Assembly (NCBI RefSeq): GCF_014205765.1
Contig: NZ_JACIIZ010000018.1
Coordinates: 62,001 to 126,000, forward strand
Direction: 5' to 3'
DNA length: 64,000 nt
Source: Nitrospirillum iridis
GTDB lineage: Bacteria > Pseudomonadota > Alphaproteobacteria > Azospirillales > Azospirillaceae
Position numbers and translations under genes: made by a program. Each line of letters opens with the position of its first letter. Position 1 is the first letter of the stretch. Positions 33,577 through 41,928 of the stretch are shown here, in pieces. Under the pieces are notes generated by a model. The model did no database searches. It was not told the origin of the DNA and saw only the letters and a list, made by a program, of their open reading frames with translations.

Positions 33577-34854
33577 CTACAGGGCGCCCGCCTGCCGCAG
33601 GCGGCCGATGTCCTCATCCTCCAGGCGCAGCCAGTCCTTCAGGACGGCATCGGTGTGCTGGCCCAGGGTCGGCGGTGCCTGGCGGTAATTGACCGGTGTG
33701 TCGCTGAACTTCATCGGGCTGCCGATCAGGTCGACCGTGCCCGGCAGTCCGTCGCCGGGCGCCCCCGTGCCGCCGGCCAGGGGGTGGGGCAGGGTGACGC
33801 GCATGTCACGGGCGGCCACCTGGGGGTCGGCGAACACCTTGTCGATGGTGTTGATGGGGCCGCAGGGGACGCCCAGCGGTTCCAGCGCGCTGATCCAGAA
33901 CTCCGACGTTTGCTTCTGGATCACGGCGGCCACCGCCGGCACCAGGGTGTCGCGGTTGCGCACCCGCGCCTGGTTGGTGGCGTACTGGGGATCGGTGGCC
34001 CAGGCGGCGTTGCCCGACAGGCGGCAGAATCGGGCGAACTGCTCATCATTGCCGATGGCCAGGATGATCCAGCCGTCGCTGGTGGCGAAGGTCTGATAGG
34101 GCACGATGGTGGGATGGGCGTTGCCGACGCGCGGCGCCAGCTGGCCGCTGGTCAGATAGAATTGTCCGGGATGGGACAGCCAGGCCACCTGGGTGTCGAA
34201 CAGCGACAGGTCGATGGCCTGGCCCCGCCCGGTAAGGTCGCGGTGGCGGAGTGCCGCCAGGATGGCGATGGCGGCGTAGGTGCCGGTCATCAGGTCGGCG
34301 ATGGCCACGCCCGCCTTCAGGGGCTGGCCCTCCGGCTCGCCCGTCAATGACATGAAGCCGCCCATGCCCTGGACCAGGTAATCATAGCCGGCGCGGGCGG
34401 CATAAGGGCCGGTGTGGCCGAAGCCGGTGATGGAGCAATAGATGAGCCGGGGATAGGCGTCCCGCAGGTCGTCATACCCCAGGCCATAGCGGCCCAGCGT
34501 CCCGGTCTTGTAGTTCTCCACCACCACGTCGGCATGGCCGATCAGCTGCAACGCCAGCGCCTGGCCGGCCGGGGTGGTGAAGTCCAGGGTCAGCGATCGC
34601 TTGTTGCGGTTGGCGGACAGGTAATAGGCGCTTTCCGTCGTCTCCTGGCCGGTGTCGTCCTTGAGGAAGGGGGGCCCCCACCCACGGGTGTCGTCGCCCT
34701 GGCCGGGCCGCTCCACCTTCACCACGTCGGCGCCCAGATCCCCCAGAATCTGCGTGGCGCTGGGGCCGGCCAGCACCCGGCTCATGTCCAGCACCTTCAA
34801 TCCGGTCAATGGACCGGTGGCGGGCGGGGGGGCGACGGCGGGGGGCTGGATCAT
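33577..34854 (-). CDS. CaiB/BaiF family CoA-transferase
   Basis: A 425-residue family III CoA-transferase. Typical features are the N-terminal LTGLKVLDMSRVLAGP and GADVVKVERPG motifs and SLTLDFTTPAGQ. The catalytic Asp is in GVAIADLMTGTYA, and CSITGFGHTGPYAARAGYDY is also characteristic. The family moves CoA between carboxylic acids such as carnitine, formate/oxalate, succinate or itaconate-type acids. No pathway genes adjoin it, so the substrate is open. It follows 72 nt upstream of the dienelactone hydrolase on the same strand. Confidence 0.9.
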   Translation of the reverse strand: MIQPPAVAPPPATGPLTGLKVLDMSRVLAGPSATQILGDLGADVVKVERPGQGDDTRGWGPPFLKDDTGQETTESAYYLSANRNKRSLTLDFTTPAGQALALQLIGHADVVVENYKTGTLGRYGLGYDDLRDAYPRLIYCSITGFGHTGPYAARAGYDYLVQGMGGFMSLTGEPEGQPLKAGVAIADLMTGTYAAIAILAALRHRDLTGRGQAIDLSLFDTQVAWLSHPGQFYLTSGQLAPRVGNAHPTIVPYQTFATSDGWIILAIGNDEQFARFCRLSGNAAWATDPQYATNQARVRNRDTLVPAVAAVIQKQTSEFWISALEPLGVPCGPINTIDKVFADPQVAARDMRVTLPHPLAGGTGAPGDGLPGTVDLIGSPMKFSDTPVNYRQAPPTLGQHTDAVLKDWLRLEDEDIGRLRQAGAL

Positions 34855-35030
34855 GGCGCAGGTCTACCTTCTGCTGGGGACACCCTTTATCTGCACGGCG
34901 CTGATCTTACACACGGGATGTCGGCCGCGCCTAGATGGCAGGGTGGCGCGAGGCCGGGCTTTCCCTGCGCGGCGTTTCACGCTCTGATAGGCCAACCATT
35001 TGCCCGCCTATCCTGACCGAGGTCCCCTGA

Positions 35031-35429
35031 ATGCTCCACAAGACCGCCAAGATGCCCGATGAGATCCCGGTCATCCGCACCATCGCTATGCCCGCTGACA
35101 CCAACCCCGCCGGCGATATCTTCGGCGGCTGGTTGATGTCGCAAATGGATTTGGCGGCGGGCAACGTGGCGGCGCGGGCGGCGCGCGGCCGTGCGGCCAC
35201 CGTGGCGGTCGATGCCATCGCCTTCCTCGGCCCCGTGTTCGTGGGGGACGAGGTCAGCCTGTTCGGGCGCCTGGTATCGCGCGGCCGCACCTCCATGCGC
35301 ATCGAGGTGGAGGCTTGGCGCCGCAGCCGTGACGCTGAGGACACCAACAAAGTCACCGAGGCCGTCTTCACCTTCGTCGCCATCGACGAGAATCGCCGCC
35401 CGCGCGCCTTGCCGCCGGTGGAAGGCTGA
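35031..35429 (+). CDS. YciA-type acyl-CoA thioesterase (hotdog fold)
   Basis: A 132-residue hotdog-fold thioesterase. The YciA-family block MPADTNPAGDIFGGWLMSQMDLAAG is almost canonical and holds the catalytic Asp in the long helix (the motif is residues about 20-44). VDAIAFLGPVFVGDEVSLFGRL and TEAVFTFVAID follow. It hydrolyses acyl-CoA to free acid and CoA in the cytoplasm. A second ATG at 35052 is possible. It is divergent from the CoA-transferase gene. Confidence 0.9.
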   Translation: MLHKTAKMPDEIPVIRTIAMPADTNPAGDIFGGWLMSQMDLAAGNVAARAARGRAATVAVDAIAFLGPVFVGDEVSLFGRLVSRGRTSMRIEVEAWRRSRDAEDTNKVTEAVFTFVAIDENRRPRALPPVEG

Positions 35430-35517
35430 GGTTCCCTCGGCAAAGTTCGCTCGACATCGGGGGCCGGGCGCGCGCAGTCTAGCCTCGCCCCTGTTTTGCG
35501 AAAGGCGGATCCGTTCC

Positions 35518-35832
35518 ATGGCCGACCCCCGTGACGAACTGCTGCGCCAGATCCGCGCCATCCGTCGGCGGATCGACCCGGACGTCCTGGAACGGGCGGC
35601 CGCCGCGGCGGAGCGGGTGCAGGCCGGCCCGCCGCCGGCAGAGGAACCCTTCGACCGGCAGGCCGCGCGGGAAGTCGTCATGAACTTCCTGCAGGCGCGC
35701 CACGATGGTGGCCGCTTCGCCATGAAGTTGATGGAAGAGATGAAAAAGCCGGCGGCTGCCGCCAAGGCCTACGACAAGACCGGGCCGCAGCGACCGGGCC
35801 CCTCCCGTCCCACGGGCTCGCGCAAGGCCTAA
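35518..35832 (+). CDS. Hypothetical small helical protein
   Basis: A 104-residue charged protein with no family I can name. It is predicted to be mostly helical: RDELLRQIRAIRRRIDPDVL and FDRQAAREVVMNFLQARHDG are amphipathic, and residues 80-104 form a basic, proline-rich tail. There is no signal or membrane segment. AAAGGCGGA precedes the ATG at 35518. It lies 88 nt after the thioesterase on the same strand. Confidence 0.6.
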   Translation: MADPRDELLRQIRAIRRRIDPDVLERAAAAAERVQAGPPPAEEPFDRQAAREVVMNFLQARHDGGRFAMKLMEEMKKPAAAAKAYDKTGPQRPGPSRPTGSRKA

Positions 35833-36060
35833 CAAGATTTCGCCAAGACGATAGAATGTTGTGGGGAGTCCCACGCCCCATGCCACCAATAAAGCCAAGG
35901 GGCGGCAAGACCTGATCCGCACCCTGTACGGCTGGGGACTAGCTTTGTCCTGCGGCCTCGTGGCAGCATAGCAAGCGGATTACCCATGTAGTCCTGGGAT
36001 TGGCGTGCGGGCCACTGCCCGGCCGGACTAATGGCTGGGAAGAATTAGGGAACGGGCCGG

Positions 36061-37149
36061 GTGGGTCACCACATCAAGCAGATCGTCTGGCCGGACCGGG
36101 CTTATGTCGACTACAAGTTCGACCACCACCGGCTGTTCAGCACCATCATGACCATCGCGACCTCCCTCACGGTCAGCGGGCTATGGGGCTGGGACCATGT
36201 CATCGATCCGGCGGGGGCCGAGCGCACCATTGGTCTGCGCTTGGTGATGTCGGTCATCATCGTCTTGCACGCCCTGCTGCTTCACTTCCGCGTGCCCCGC
36301 CGCCTGACCACGGCCTACGCCTTCATCGGCGCCATAGCCTGTCAGCTGTTGTTCATCGAGGCGTTGAACCGACTGGATCACGGCATGCAGGCGCAGTTCT
36401 CCGGCTTTCTGTTCTTCACTTTCCTGCCGCTGCTGGTGATGCAGTACGTGCCCTTCACCACCGGGGCGCTGTTCATGGCGCTGATCATTTCCCTGCCGCC
36501 GATCGCTGGCGCCACCGGCTTCGCCCAAGCCTTCGAATATGTGAAATACCCCCTGCTGTTGGGGCCGGTGGGCGGCATGTTCATCTGCGTGCTGTTCGCG
36601 TTCGAGCAGATCAACTACACCAACTATGAGAGCCAGCGGCTGCTGAAGCTGATCGCCATCACCGATTCACTGACCGGCGCCGGCACCCGCCGCTACATCA
36701 CCGACACGGCGGCCCGTGAAATGGCCCGGGCCAGACGGTACGGCGGGCCGCTGTCGGTGCTGATGCTGGATATCGACCATTTCAAACGCATCAACGACAC
36801 CTGGGGACACCAGGCGGGGGACCTGGCCATCTGCGGCGTGGTCGACTTGTGCCGGGCCGCCATCCGCGACACGGACGTCATCGGCCGCTTCGGTGGGGAA
36901 GAATTTGTGATCCTGTTGCCGCAGACGGATCGGCAAGAGGCGGAGCGGGTGGCGGAACGGTTGCGGGTGGCCGTGGCCGGCGCCCCCCTGACCCTGGCCC
37001 CCAACGTGGTCGTGACGCTGACGTGCAGTCTGGGGGTCACCACCCTGATGCCGTCCGACCATACCGTGGATGTCCTGCTGAGCCGTGCGGACAAGGCGCT
37101 GTATGAGGCCAAGAACGCCGGCCGTAATCGGGTGGCCGTGGCGGCGTAA
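36061..37149 (+). CDS. Membrane-bound diguanylate cyclase
   Basis: A 362-residue protein with about six membrane helices in the first 190 residues (a MASE-like integral-membrane sensor) and a C-terminal GGDEF domain. The opening ITDSLTGAGTRR, the metal-binding MLDIDHFKRIND and an active GGEEF (GRFGGEEFVIL) are intact, so it should make c-di-GMP. I see no RxxD product-inhibition site in the usual place upstream of GGEEF. The GTG start at 36061 has AGGGAACGG upstream. No riboswitch was recognised in the 228-nt leader region. Confidence 0.9.
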   Translation: MGHHIKQIVWPDRAYVDYKFDHHRLFSTIMTIATSLTVSGLWGWDHVIDPAGAERTIGLRLVMSVIIVLHALLLHFRVPRRLTTAYAFIGAIACQLLFIEALNRLDHGMQAQFSGFLFFTFLPLLVMQYVPFTTGALFMALIISLPPIAGATGFAQAFEYVKYPLLLGPVGGMFICVLFAFEQINYTNYESQRLLKLIAITDSLTGAGTRRYITDTAAREMARARRYGGPLSVLMLDIDHFKRINDTWGHQAGDLAICGVVDLCRAAIRDTDVIGRFGGEEFVILLPQTDRQEAERVAERLRVAVAGAPLTLAPNVVVTLTCSLGVTTLMPSDHTVDVLLSRADKALYEAKNAGRNRVAVAA

Positions 37150-37190
37150 GCCGCTGGAGCAAAGCCAGGCGCGTGGACGATATCCCGGCC

Positions 37191-37985
37191 TCAAGCCGGG
37201 TATAGGGCGTCGCTGTGGATGCGGGTGGGCCTGGCGGCGGGCTGAGGCCGCGCCGGTCCCAGGACGGCGGCCACCAGACGCCGGGTCCAGCCCGGCTCGT
37301 CCAGCTGCTGGTGACGAACCAACAGGCGGCTGTAAAGCGTGTTGTACAGCAGCTCCACCGCCATGGCCTCATCCAGATCGGCCGGCAGCTCGCCGGTCCG
37401 CACGCCCTGACGCACGATTTCCCCGATACGCTCGCGACGGGGCTGCAGCACCTGGGTGCAGTAGCTCTCCAGCACGTCGGGGTTGCTTTGCCCCTCGACG
37501 ATGATGCCGGCGATGACCCGCCCCATGGGGCCCGCCATGGTGCCGGCCATCACCTCCAGCAGGCTCTCCAGGTCGCGCCGGGCGGAGCCGGTGGCGCGGA
37601 TCGGGGCCACCACTTCCACCATCTCCAGCAACGCGGCGATAGCCAGCGCTCCCTTGGTGGGCCACCAGCGGTAGATGGTGGTCTTGGCACAGCCGGACCG
37701 GGCGGCCACCGCCTCGATGGTGAAGCCTGACAGGCCCGCCTCCACCAGCAGTTCATAGGCGCCGGTAAGGATGGCTTGGCGCGACTTGTCGCAACGGGGG
37801 CGACCCCGCAGGGAACGCGGGGGCGACGGGGCGCGGGCGGTGGCGGTCATCGGGCTGTCATCACGCTCATGAGACATCGGTGAACACGAAACGACTTGGC
37901 CGAGCCGGGTGTCCGGTCGCGACGGCCGCTTGCGCATGATGGCGTCTGAACGGCGGCGGCCACTCCCTGAATTGGCGCGCGCCAT
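37191..37985 (-). CDS. TetR family transcriptional regulator
   Basis: A 264-residue regulator. The helix-turn-helix is at about 68-110 (SRQAILTGAYELLVEAGL, then FTIEAVAARSGCAKTTIYRWW), followed by a C-terminal TetR ligand domain with the motif LPADLDEAMAVELLYNTLYSRLL. The N-terminal 60 residues are basic and unusual. The ATG at 37985 is chosen because AGGAAAAGG sits directly upstream; later ATGs at 37877 and 37850 would give a more typical length but have no ribosome-binding site. The target genes are unknown. It stands alone. Confidence 0.85.
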   Translation of the reverse strand: MARANSGSGRRRSDAIMRKRPSRPDTRLGQVVSCSPMSHERDDSPMTATARAPSPPRSLRGRPRCDKSRQAILTGAYELLVEAGLSGFTIEAVAARSGCAKTTIYRWWPTKGALAIAALLEMVEVVAPIRATGSARRDLESLLEVMAGTMAGPMGRVIAGIIVEGQSNPDVLESYCTQVLQPRRERIGEIVRQGVRTGELPADLDEAMAVELLYNTLYSRLLVRHQQLDEPGWTRRLVAAVLGPARPQPAARPTRIHSDALYPA

Positions 37986-38079
37986 CCTTTTCCTGAACTC
38001 GTCTTATAACATCAAATCGCAACAAACAAGACGCTGACGGCCCGCAATGGGTCATATTATTTGCGGCCGCTCATAGCTC

Positions 38080-38104
38080 CCCGCCCGGTGAATGAACGGG
38101 CGGG
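38080..38104. terminator. Hairpin in the TetR/DUF3309 spacer
   Basis: CCCGCCCG (38080-38087) and CGGGCGGG (38097-38104) pair with a 9-nt loop. There is no T-tract, so it is structural evidence only. Confidence 0.3.
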
Positions 38105-38154
38105 CGCGGGACACCAGCCCGGCCACCCCCTCAAGGAGGGTCCTGACAGCAGAC

Positions 38155-38180
38155 GGCCCCGGTGCCGGGGCACCGGGGCC
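38155..38180. terminator. Strong hairpin after the DUF3309 gene
   Basis: GGCCCCGGTGCC and GGCACCGGGGCC form a perfect 12-bp stem with a 2-nt loop, about 40 nt after the DUF3309 stop on the minus strand. No T-tract follows, but the stem is among the strongest in the window. Confidence 0.5.
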
Positions 38181-38219
38181 TGATGAGGCTTGCGACAAGC
38201 GGGGGCGCGCGGCGGCGCC

Positions 38220-38378
38220 CTAAAGTCGACCGATCAGGATCAGAACAAGCACGATGACGATCAGCGTGCCCAGGCCGCCCGCCGGGTAATACCCCCAGTT
38301 GACGCTGTGCGGCCAGGTGGGCAGGGCGCCGATCAGGAATAGTATTAAAATGATGAGGAGAATGGTTCCGAGATTCAT
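38220..38378 (-). CDS. DUF3309 small membrane protein
   Basis: A 52-residue protein made of two hydrophobic helices around a short polar loop. It begins MNLGTILLIILILFLIGALP, the loop is TWPHSVNWGYYPAGG, and it ends LGTLIVIVLVLILIGRL. This is the DUF3309 pattern, with the conserved tryptophan-proline-histidine and GYYPxGG turn. The protein is probably an inner-membrane hairpin; the function is unknown. AGAGAGG lies at normal distance before the ATG at 38378. It is the first of a cluster of small stress and envelope genes that continues on the other strand. Confidence 0.85.
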   Translation of the reverse strand: MNLGTILLIILILFLIGALPTWPHSVNWGYYPAGGLGTLIVIVLVLILIGRL

Positions 38379-38886
38379 GACGGCCTCTCTTCAGAATTCG
38401 AAGGCTTCCGGAGGATGGGTTTTCATTGTGACGAAAACATGTTTTCGAAGCCGTCGCGTCAGGGAAAAGGGACTATTGGTCAAAGAAAAATGGCCTATAC
38501 GCTTCCGGTCGAAGCGCCTGGAAGTGGGGTGTATTTCTAATTGTCGATAACATGAATGACAAAAATAGATGGCATAGGCAAATGGTCGTATACGCCGCAA
38601 TGTGTGGCCGATGGGGCGATGGCGAAATAAATAATGACCTTTTCCTCTGCGGCGCTAGTTCATTTTATCGGTAAGATTACCATCATTCCTATCTGATTTC
38701 GCCACATTGCGGCCACATGACAGGGATATCATTCAGTTTCCATTGTTTCTCTAACCTATCGGAAAGTGGTCTCTGCCATTGCGGGGACCTGCCTTCCGAC
38801 GGGCAGATCAGGCCGGTTCCGGGCATGAGCGCTGACGCCGCTTACGGATGCGACCTTTCACTTCAACCCACGCGAGGAGCGAGACC
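38379..38886. other. 508-bp AT-richer divergent intergenic region
   Basis: No supportable gene. The stretch from about 38400 to 38780 is much more AT-rich than the window average. It must hold the promoters of DUF3309 (minus) and CsbD (plus). It contains the palindrome at 38432-38447. I looked for the EcfG general-stress promoter (GGAAC-16/17-CGTT) and did not find a good match. Confidence 0.5.
38432..38447. promoter_or_regulatory. Perfect 16-bp palindrome upstream of DUF3309
   Basis: CGAAAACATGTTTTCG is its own reverse complement and lies 54-69 nt upstream of the DUF3309 start codon. The position and symmetry suggest a dimeric repressor or activator site. I do not know the regulator. Confidence 0.5.
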
Positions 38887-39090
38887 ATGAACAAGAATCG
38901 TATCGAAGGTAATGCCAAGATCGCCGGCGGTGCCGTGAAGGAAGCGGCCGGCAAAGTGATCGGCAATGACAAGATGGCGGCCGAAGGCAAGGCCAAGAAG
39001 GTCGAAGGCCACGCCCAGGACGCCGTTGGCAAGATCCAGGAGGCCGGCAAGGCCCTCAAGGATACCGCCAAGAAGGCCCTGGACAAGTAG
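38887..39090 (+). CDS. CsbD family stress protein
   Basis: A 67-residue, lysine- and alanine-rich protein of the CsbD family (MNKNRIEGNAKIAGGAVKEA, then GKVIGNDKMAAEGKAKKVEG). It is predicted to be a helical, soluble, hydrophilin-like protein. CsbD-type genes are common members of general-stress regulons (sigma-B in Bacillus, EcfG in alphaproteobacteria). The molecular role is unknown. GAGGAG lies just before the ATG at 38887. Confidence 0.92.
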   Translation: MNKNRIEGNAKIAGGAVKEAAGKVIGNDKMAAEGKAKKVEGHAQDAVGKIQEAGKALKDTAKKALDK

Positions 39091-39206
39091 ACGGGTCGTG
39101 GTCTGCCGTTGTGCCCGCCGCTGGATGGGTGACGACGCGCGCGCCGTCACCCCCCGCGACGCGACGGGAACCTTGAGCTTGTTGGCGACCACCTTGAAGC
39201 AACAGA

Positions 39207-39229
39207 AGGAACGGCCCCAAGGGCCGTTC
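39207..39229. terminator. Hairpin between CsbD and SYLF genes
   Basis: GGAACGGCCC and GGGCCGTTCC pair perfectly around a 3-nt loop, 116 nt after csbD and 82 nt before the SYLF gene. No T-tract follows. Confidence 0.4.
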
Positions 39230-39310
39230 CCGTCCACCACCCCCGCCGACTGGACACTCAGCGGCGATGGCTTGGCCGGCGCACCGGCCCGGCCCAATAA
39301 TGGAGTGACC

Positions 39311-40057
39311 ATGATGCCTGCGCCCTTCACAAAGCCGGCCGCGAAGCCCTCGCCGCGATCCCGCATCCTGCCTGCCGCCCTGTCGGCCCTGATGATTTTC
39401 GGCGCCATGACGGCGGCGGCTCCCCATGCCCTGGCCGCTGCGGCCGCCCACGGCACCGATCAGAGCAATCTGGTGGAACGCGCCCGCGTCACCGTCGACG
39501 ATCTGCGCAAGGACAAGGAATTCGGTAACGCGCGTGAACTCATGAAACGCGCCAAGGGCGTGCTGATCGTCCCGCAATTGATCAAGGGCGGGTTCTTCGT
39601 GGGCGGGGAGGGTGGCGACGCCGTGCTGTTGACCCGCGGGCCGGACGGGGAATTCAGCTACCCCGCCTTCTACACCCTGGGCTCCGCGTCGTTCGGGCTG
39701 CAGATCGGTGTGGAGCAGGCTGAGCTCGTGATGTTCATCATGAGCGACAAGGCCCTCGCCTCCGTGCTGCAGGATGAATTCAAGATCGGCGCCCAGGCGG
39801 GGTTGGCCGTCGTGACCTTGGGCTCCACCGCCGAGGCGGCCACGCCCACTTCGCTCAATGGCGACATCATCGTCTGGTCTTCGGCCAGTGGCGCCTATGC
39901 CGGGCTGACGCTCAATGGTTCGATCCTGAAGCCGCGCGACAGCTGGAACGAGGCGTATTACGGGAAGCCGGAGCCCGTGTCGGCCATCGTTTCCAAGCGC
40001 AGCGCCAAGAATGCCGACGCGGATGGCCTGCGTCGCAACCTGGCCACCATCCGCTAG
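39311..40057 (+). CDS. Secreted SYLF/YSC84 lipid-binding domain protein
   Basis: A 248-residue exported protein. The signal peptide (RILPAALSALMIFGAMTAAA) ends near ALA at about residue 42. The rest is a SYLF domain: LMKRAKGVLIVPQLIKGGFFVGGEGGDAVLL is the typical glycine-rich phosphoinositide/lipid-binding loop, and GLQIGVEQAELVMFIMSDKAL is the second core motif. Bacterial members are periplasmic or outer-membrane associated and poorly understood. The ATG at 39311 has GGAG upstream; an adjacent ATG at 39314 is equivalent. Confidence 0.9.
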   Translation: MMPAPFTKPAAKPSPRSRILPAALSALMIFGAMTAAAPHALAAAAAHGTDQSNLVERARVTVDDLRKDKEFGNARELMKRAKGVLIVPQLIKGGFFVGGEGGDAVLLTRGPDGEFSYPAFYTLGSASFGLQIGVEQAELVMFIMSDKALASVLQDEFKIGAQAGLAVVTLGSTAEAATPTSLNGDIIVWSSASGAYAGLTLNGSILKPRDSWNEAYYGKPEPVSAIVSKRSAKNADADGLRRNLATIR

Positions 40058-40070
40058 GGGACGTCTTGAT

Positions 40071-40098
40071 GGGAGAGGGGCGGCCACGTCCCTCTCCC
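40071..40098 (+). terminator. Hairpin after the SYLF gene
   Basis: GGGAGAGGG and CCCTCTCCC pair around a 10-nt loop, 13 nt after the SYLF stop codon. There is no clear T-tract. Confidence 0.45.
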
Positions 40099-40338
40099 TC
40101 ACGGGGTATCCCGTCGGTGCCGTTTGTCCGGATAGGCGTAGACCTAAAGATTGAAAATATTCTGGCGGCCTGTGGGTCTAGATAACAGCCTCTGTGTTGC
40201 GGCGAATAAATAAAAAATAGCTATAAGGGCATAGCAAACAAGTTCTGTGAAACAATTCTTGCTCCCTGTTTGTTTGTGCTGAGTCGGGACGAATGATGCG
40301 ATCCCGGCATACTGATAATTCCAGGAGAGGAGCAGACC

Positions 40339-40824
40339 ATGATTCCGCCGACCGTTTCGCCAGGCGTCGCCCCCGCCGGCACCGAACAGCCGATCAAGGT
40401 GCTGAACAACCTGATCGAGAAGACGCTGGACAGCGCCCTTGGGTACAAGGACGCCGCTGAAGAGGCGACCAACGACAGTTTCAAGACGCTATTCTCCACC
40501 CGTGCGCGCCAGCGCCGTCAGTTGACCACCGCCCTCCAGGCGGAAGTGATCAGCCTGGGTGGCCAGCCGGAAACCGACGGCACGGTACTCGGTGCCGCCC
40601 GTCGCATGTTCGTCAACCTCAAGAACGCCGTCACCGGCAGCGACCAGAGCGTGGTGTCGGCGGTCGAGGCGGGCGAGGACGATATCAAGGCCAGCTTCGA
40701 GAAGGCCTTGCAGGGTGACCTGCCCATGCCGGCCCGTGAAGTGGTGGCCACCTGCTACGACAGCATCAGGTCGGACCATGACCAGATGAGCACGTTGAAA
40801 CACGCGCTGGAACAGCACCGATAG
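40339..40824 (+). CDS. PA2169/DUF2383 family four-helix-bundle protein
   Basis: A 161-residue ferritin-like helical protein. LNNLIEKTLDSALGYKDAAEEA, FSTRARQRRQLTTALQAEV and LGGQPETDGTVLGAARRMF are the characteristic family segments, and the C-terminal helix is SDHDQMSTLKHALEQHR. It is predicted to be cytoplasmic and usually found with other envelope-stress genes. The function is unknown. AGGAGAGGAG precedes the start. The 281-nt region upstream is AT-rich at its 3' end, with no certain promoter. Confidence 0.88.
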   Translation: MIPPTVSPGVAPAGTEQPIKVLNNLIEKTLDSALGYKDAAEEATNDSFKTLFSTRARQRRQLTTALQAEVISLGGQPETDGTVLGAARRMFVNLKNAVTGSDQSVVSAVEAGEDDIKASFEKALQGDLPMPAREVVATCYDSIRSDHDQMSTLKHALEQHR

Positions 40825-40950
40825 GCTGCCTGCCTGATTTCCAATTCCGGCGGATCCCAGGGAACCTCCCCATGGGCCGCCTGCTTGACGGGGACGCCGC
40901 CGCGCGGCTTTCGCGGGCGGCGCCCCCGGTTGATTTGAAGGAGAAGGACG

Positions 40951-41196
40951 ATGAAGAGCGAAACCATTGATGCCGCGGCGACCGCCGCCCGCAGCGTACG
41001 CGACGCCGCGCGGGAGGACGCCGACACCCTGACCAGCCACCTGAAGGCCGAAGCCAACGACATCTACAAGAATCTTGCGGCCAAGGGCGAAGAGGCCGCC
41101 AAGGCCCTGGGCACCCAGGTCGAGGCCCAGCCCATCACCAGCCTGCTGCTGGCCTTCTCCGCCGGGTTCATCGTCAGCCGGCTGCTGTCCCGCTGA
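40951..41196 (+). CDS. YqjD/ElaB-like (DUF883) membrane-anchored protein
   Basis: An 81-residue protein. A long amphipathic helix (residues 5-60, rich in Ala, Asp and Lys) precedes one C-terminal membrane anchor (ITSLLLAFSAGFIVSRLL). This is the layout of the YqjD/ElaB/YgaM family, which tethers to the inner membrane and, in E. coli, binds ribosomes in stationary phase. AAGGAGAAGG is a strong ribosome-binding site. It is followed by a YqjE-like gene, as in the E. coli yqjCDEK cluster. Confidence 0.85.
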   Translation: MKSETIDAAATAARSVRDAAREDADTLTSHLKAEANDIYKNLAAKGEEAAKALGTQVEAQPITSLLLAFSAGFIVSRLLSR

Positions 41197-41252
41197 GGGG
41201 TGGGCAGTGAGGTCGGGGCGAGAAGAAAGTGTCAAATATTGGGGGCCCGGTG

Positions 41253-41717
41253 ATGGAAGGTTGGACCAAACTGGCCATGATGGCCTTGTCGCAACTGGGG
41301 GTCATCCCCTTTGGTCCGGTGCACCGGTCGTCCCCGGCGCCGCTGGTCGACGGCCTGATCACGGTCGCCGTCGCTGGCGTGCTGGCTCTCCTGGCGGTCA
41401 TCGGTGCGGTGGGCTGCCTGTGCGCCGCGCTGTGGGCCGGACTCCAGGATCAGATGGGCCCCGTCTGGACACCGGCCGTGGTCGCGGCGGCACTGCTCGC
41501 GCTATGCCTGCTTTTCCTGCTGGTGGCGCGTCTGATGATGGGCCGCCGTGAGCCGGCCCCGTCGGTGCCGCAGACTCCGGCCCTGGATCTTGACCCCGAG
41601 GTGCTGATGACCGAGGCCCAGCGCCTGGTGGCCAAGCACAAGGTGCCCGCTTTGCTGGCGGCATTGGTGGCCGGGATGGTCGTCGCGAATACCGGCAGCC
41701 GACCCGCCAAGAAGTAA
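41253..41717 (+). CDS. YqjE/holin-like two-helix membrane protein
   Basis: A 154-residue protein. Two hydrophobic helices (about 37-61 and 77-99) are separated by a short loop, and the tail carries a third weaker one (VPALLAALVAGMVVANTG). The layout and the position after a YqjD-like gene match the YqjE/phage-holin-like superfamily. The start is uncertain: ATG at 41253 (GGGGG upstream) or GTG at 41229 (GAGAAGAAA upstream). The probable location is the inner membrane. The function is unknown, possibly membrane remodelling in stationary phase. Confidence 0.7.
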   Translation: MEGWTKLAMMALSQLGVIPFGPVHRSSPAPLVDGLITVAVAGVLALLAVIGAVGCLCAALWAGLQDQMGPVWTPAVVAAALLALCLLFLLVARLMMGRREPAPSVPQTPALDLDPEVLMTEAQRLVAKHKVPALLAALVAGMVVANTGSRPAKK

Positions 41718-41754
41718 CGCGTTCAACCCTAGCCCCATGAGGAGGGCCACAGTG

Positions 41755-41904
41755 ATGTCCACGAAACTGCGCGCGCTTGTCCTGTTGTCGATGCTGGGTA
41801 TGGGGGCGCTGGTCAGCGCCTGCCACACCACTGCCGGCGCCGGCGAAGATATCGCCGCCACCGGCCACACCATCACCAAGGAGGCGCACAAGGATACGCC
41901 GTAA
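41755..41904 (+). CDS. Entericidin A/B-like small lipoprotein
   Basis: A 49-residue lipoprotein with a signal peptide and lipobox VSAC. The mature part begins CHTTAGAGEDIAATG, the diagnostic entericidin pattern. Entericidins are antidote/toxin-like cell-envelope lipoproteins induced in stationary phase. AGGAGGG precedes the start; a GTG directly before the ATG is an alternative start. It is the last gene of the stress cluster and convergent with the Hsp70-like gene. Confidence 0.88.
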   Translation: MSTKLRALVLLSMLGMGALVSACHTTAGAGEDIAATGHTITKEAHKDTP

Positions 41905-41928
41905 TCCGGCGGCCTTGCCGGCTTGATG

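Noticed and set aside
35900-36060. Possible riboswitch before the diguanylate cyclase (GCGGGCCACTGCCCGG looks like part of a cobalamin element)
   Set aside because: The upstream conserved parts of the cobalamin element and the c-di-GMP-I core are missing.
37986-38010. CTTATAACATCAA near the TetR gene considered as a second Zur site
   Set aside because: Only a half-site (TATAACAT) is present with no symmetry, and the gene has no metal link.
38641-38886. EcfG-type general-stress promoter before csbD
   Set aside because: No GGAAC with CGTT at 16-17 nt was found; GGAAA near 38760 has no matching -10.
39207-39229. GGAAC ... CGTT read as an EcfG promoter before the SYLF gene
   Set aside because: The spacing is only 12 nt and both boxes are arms of one hairpin.
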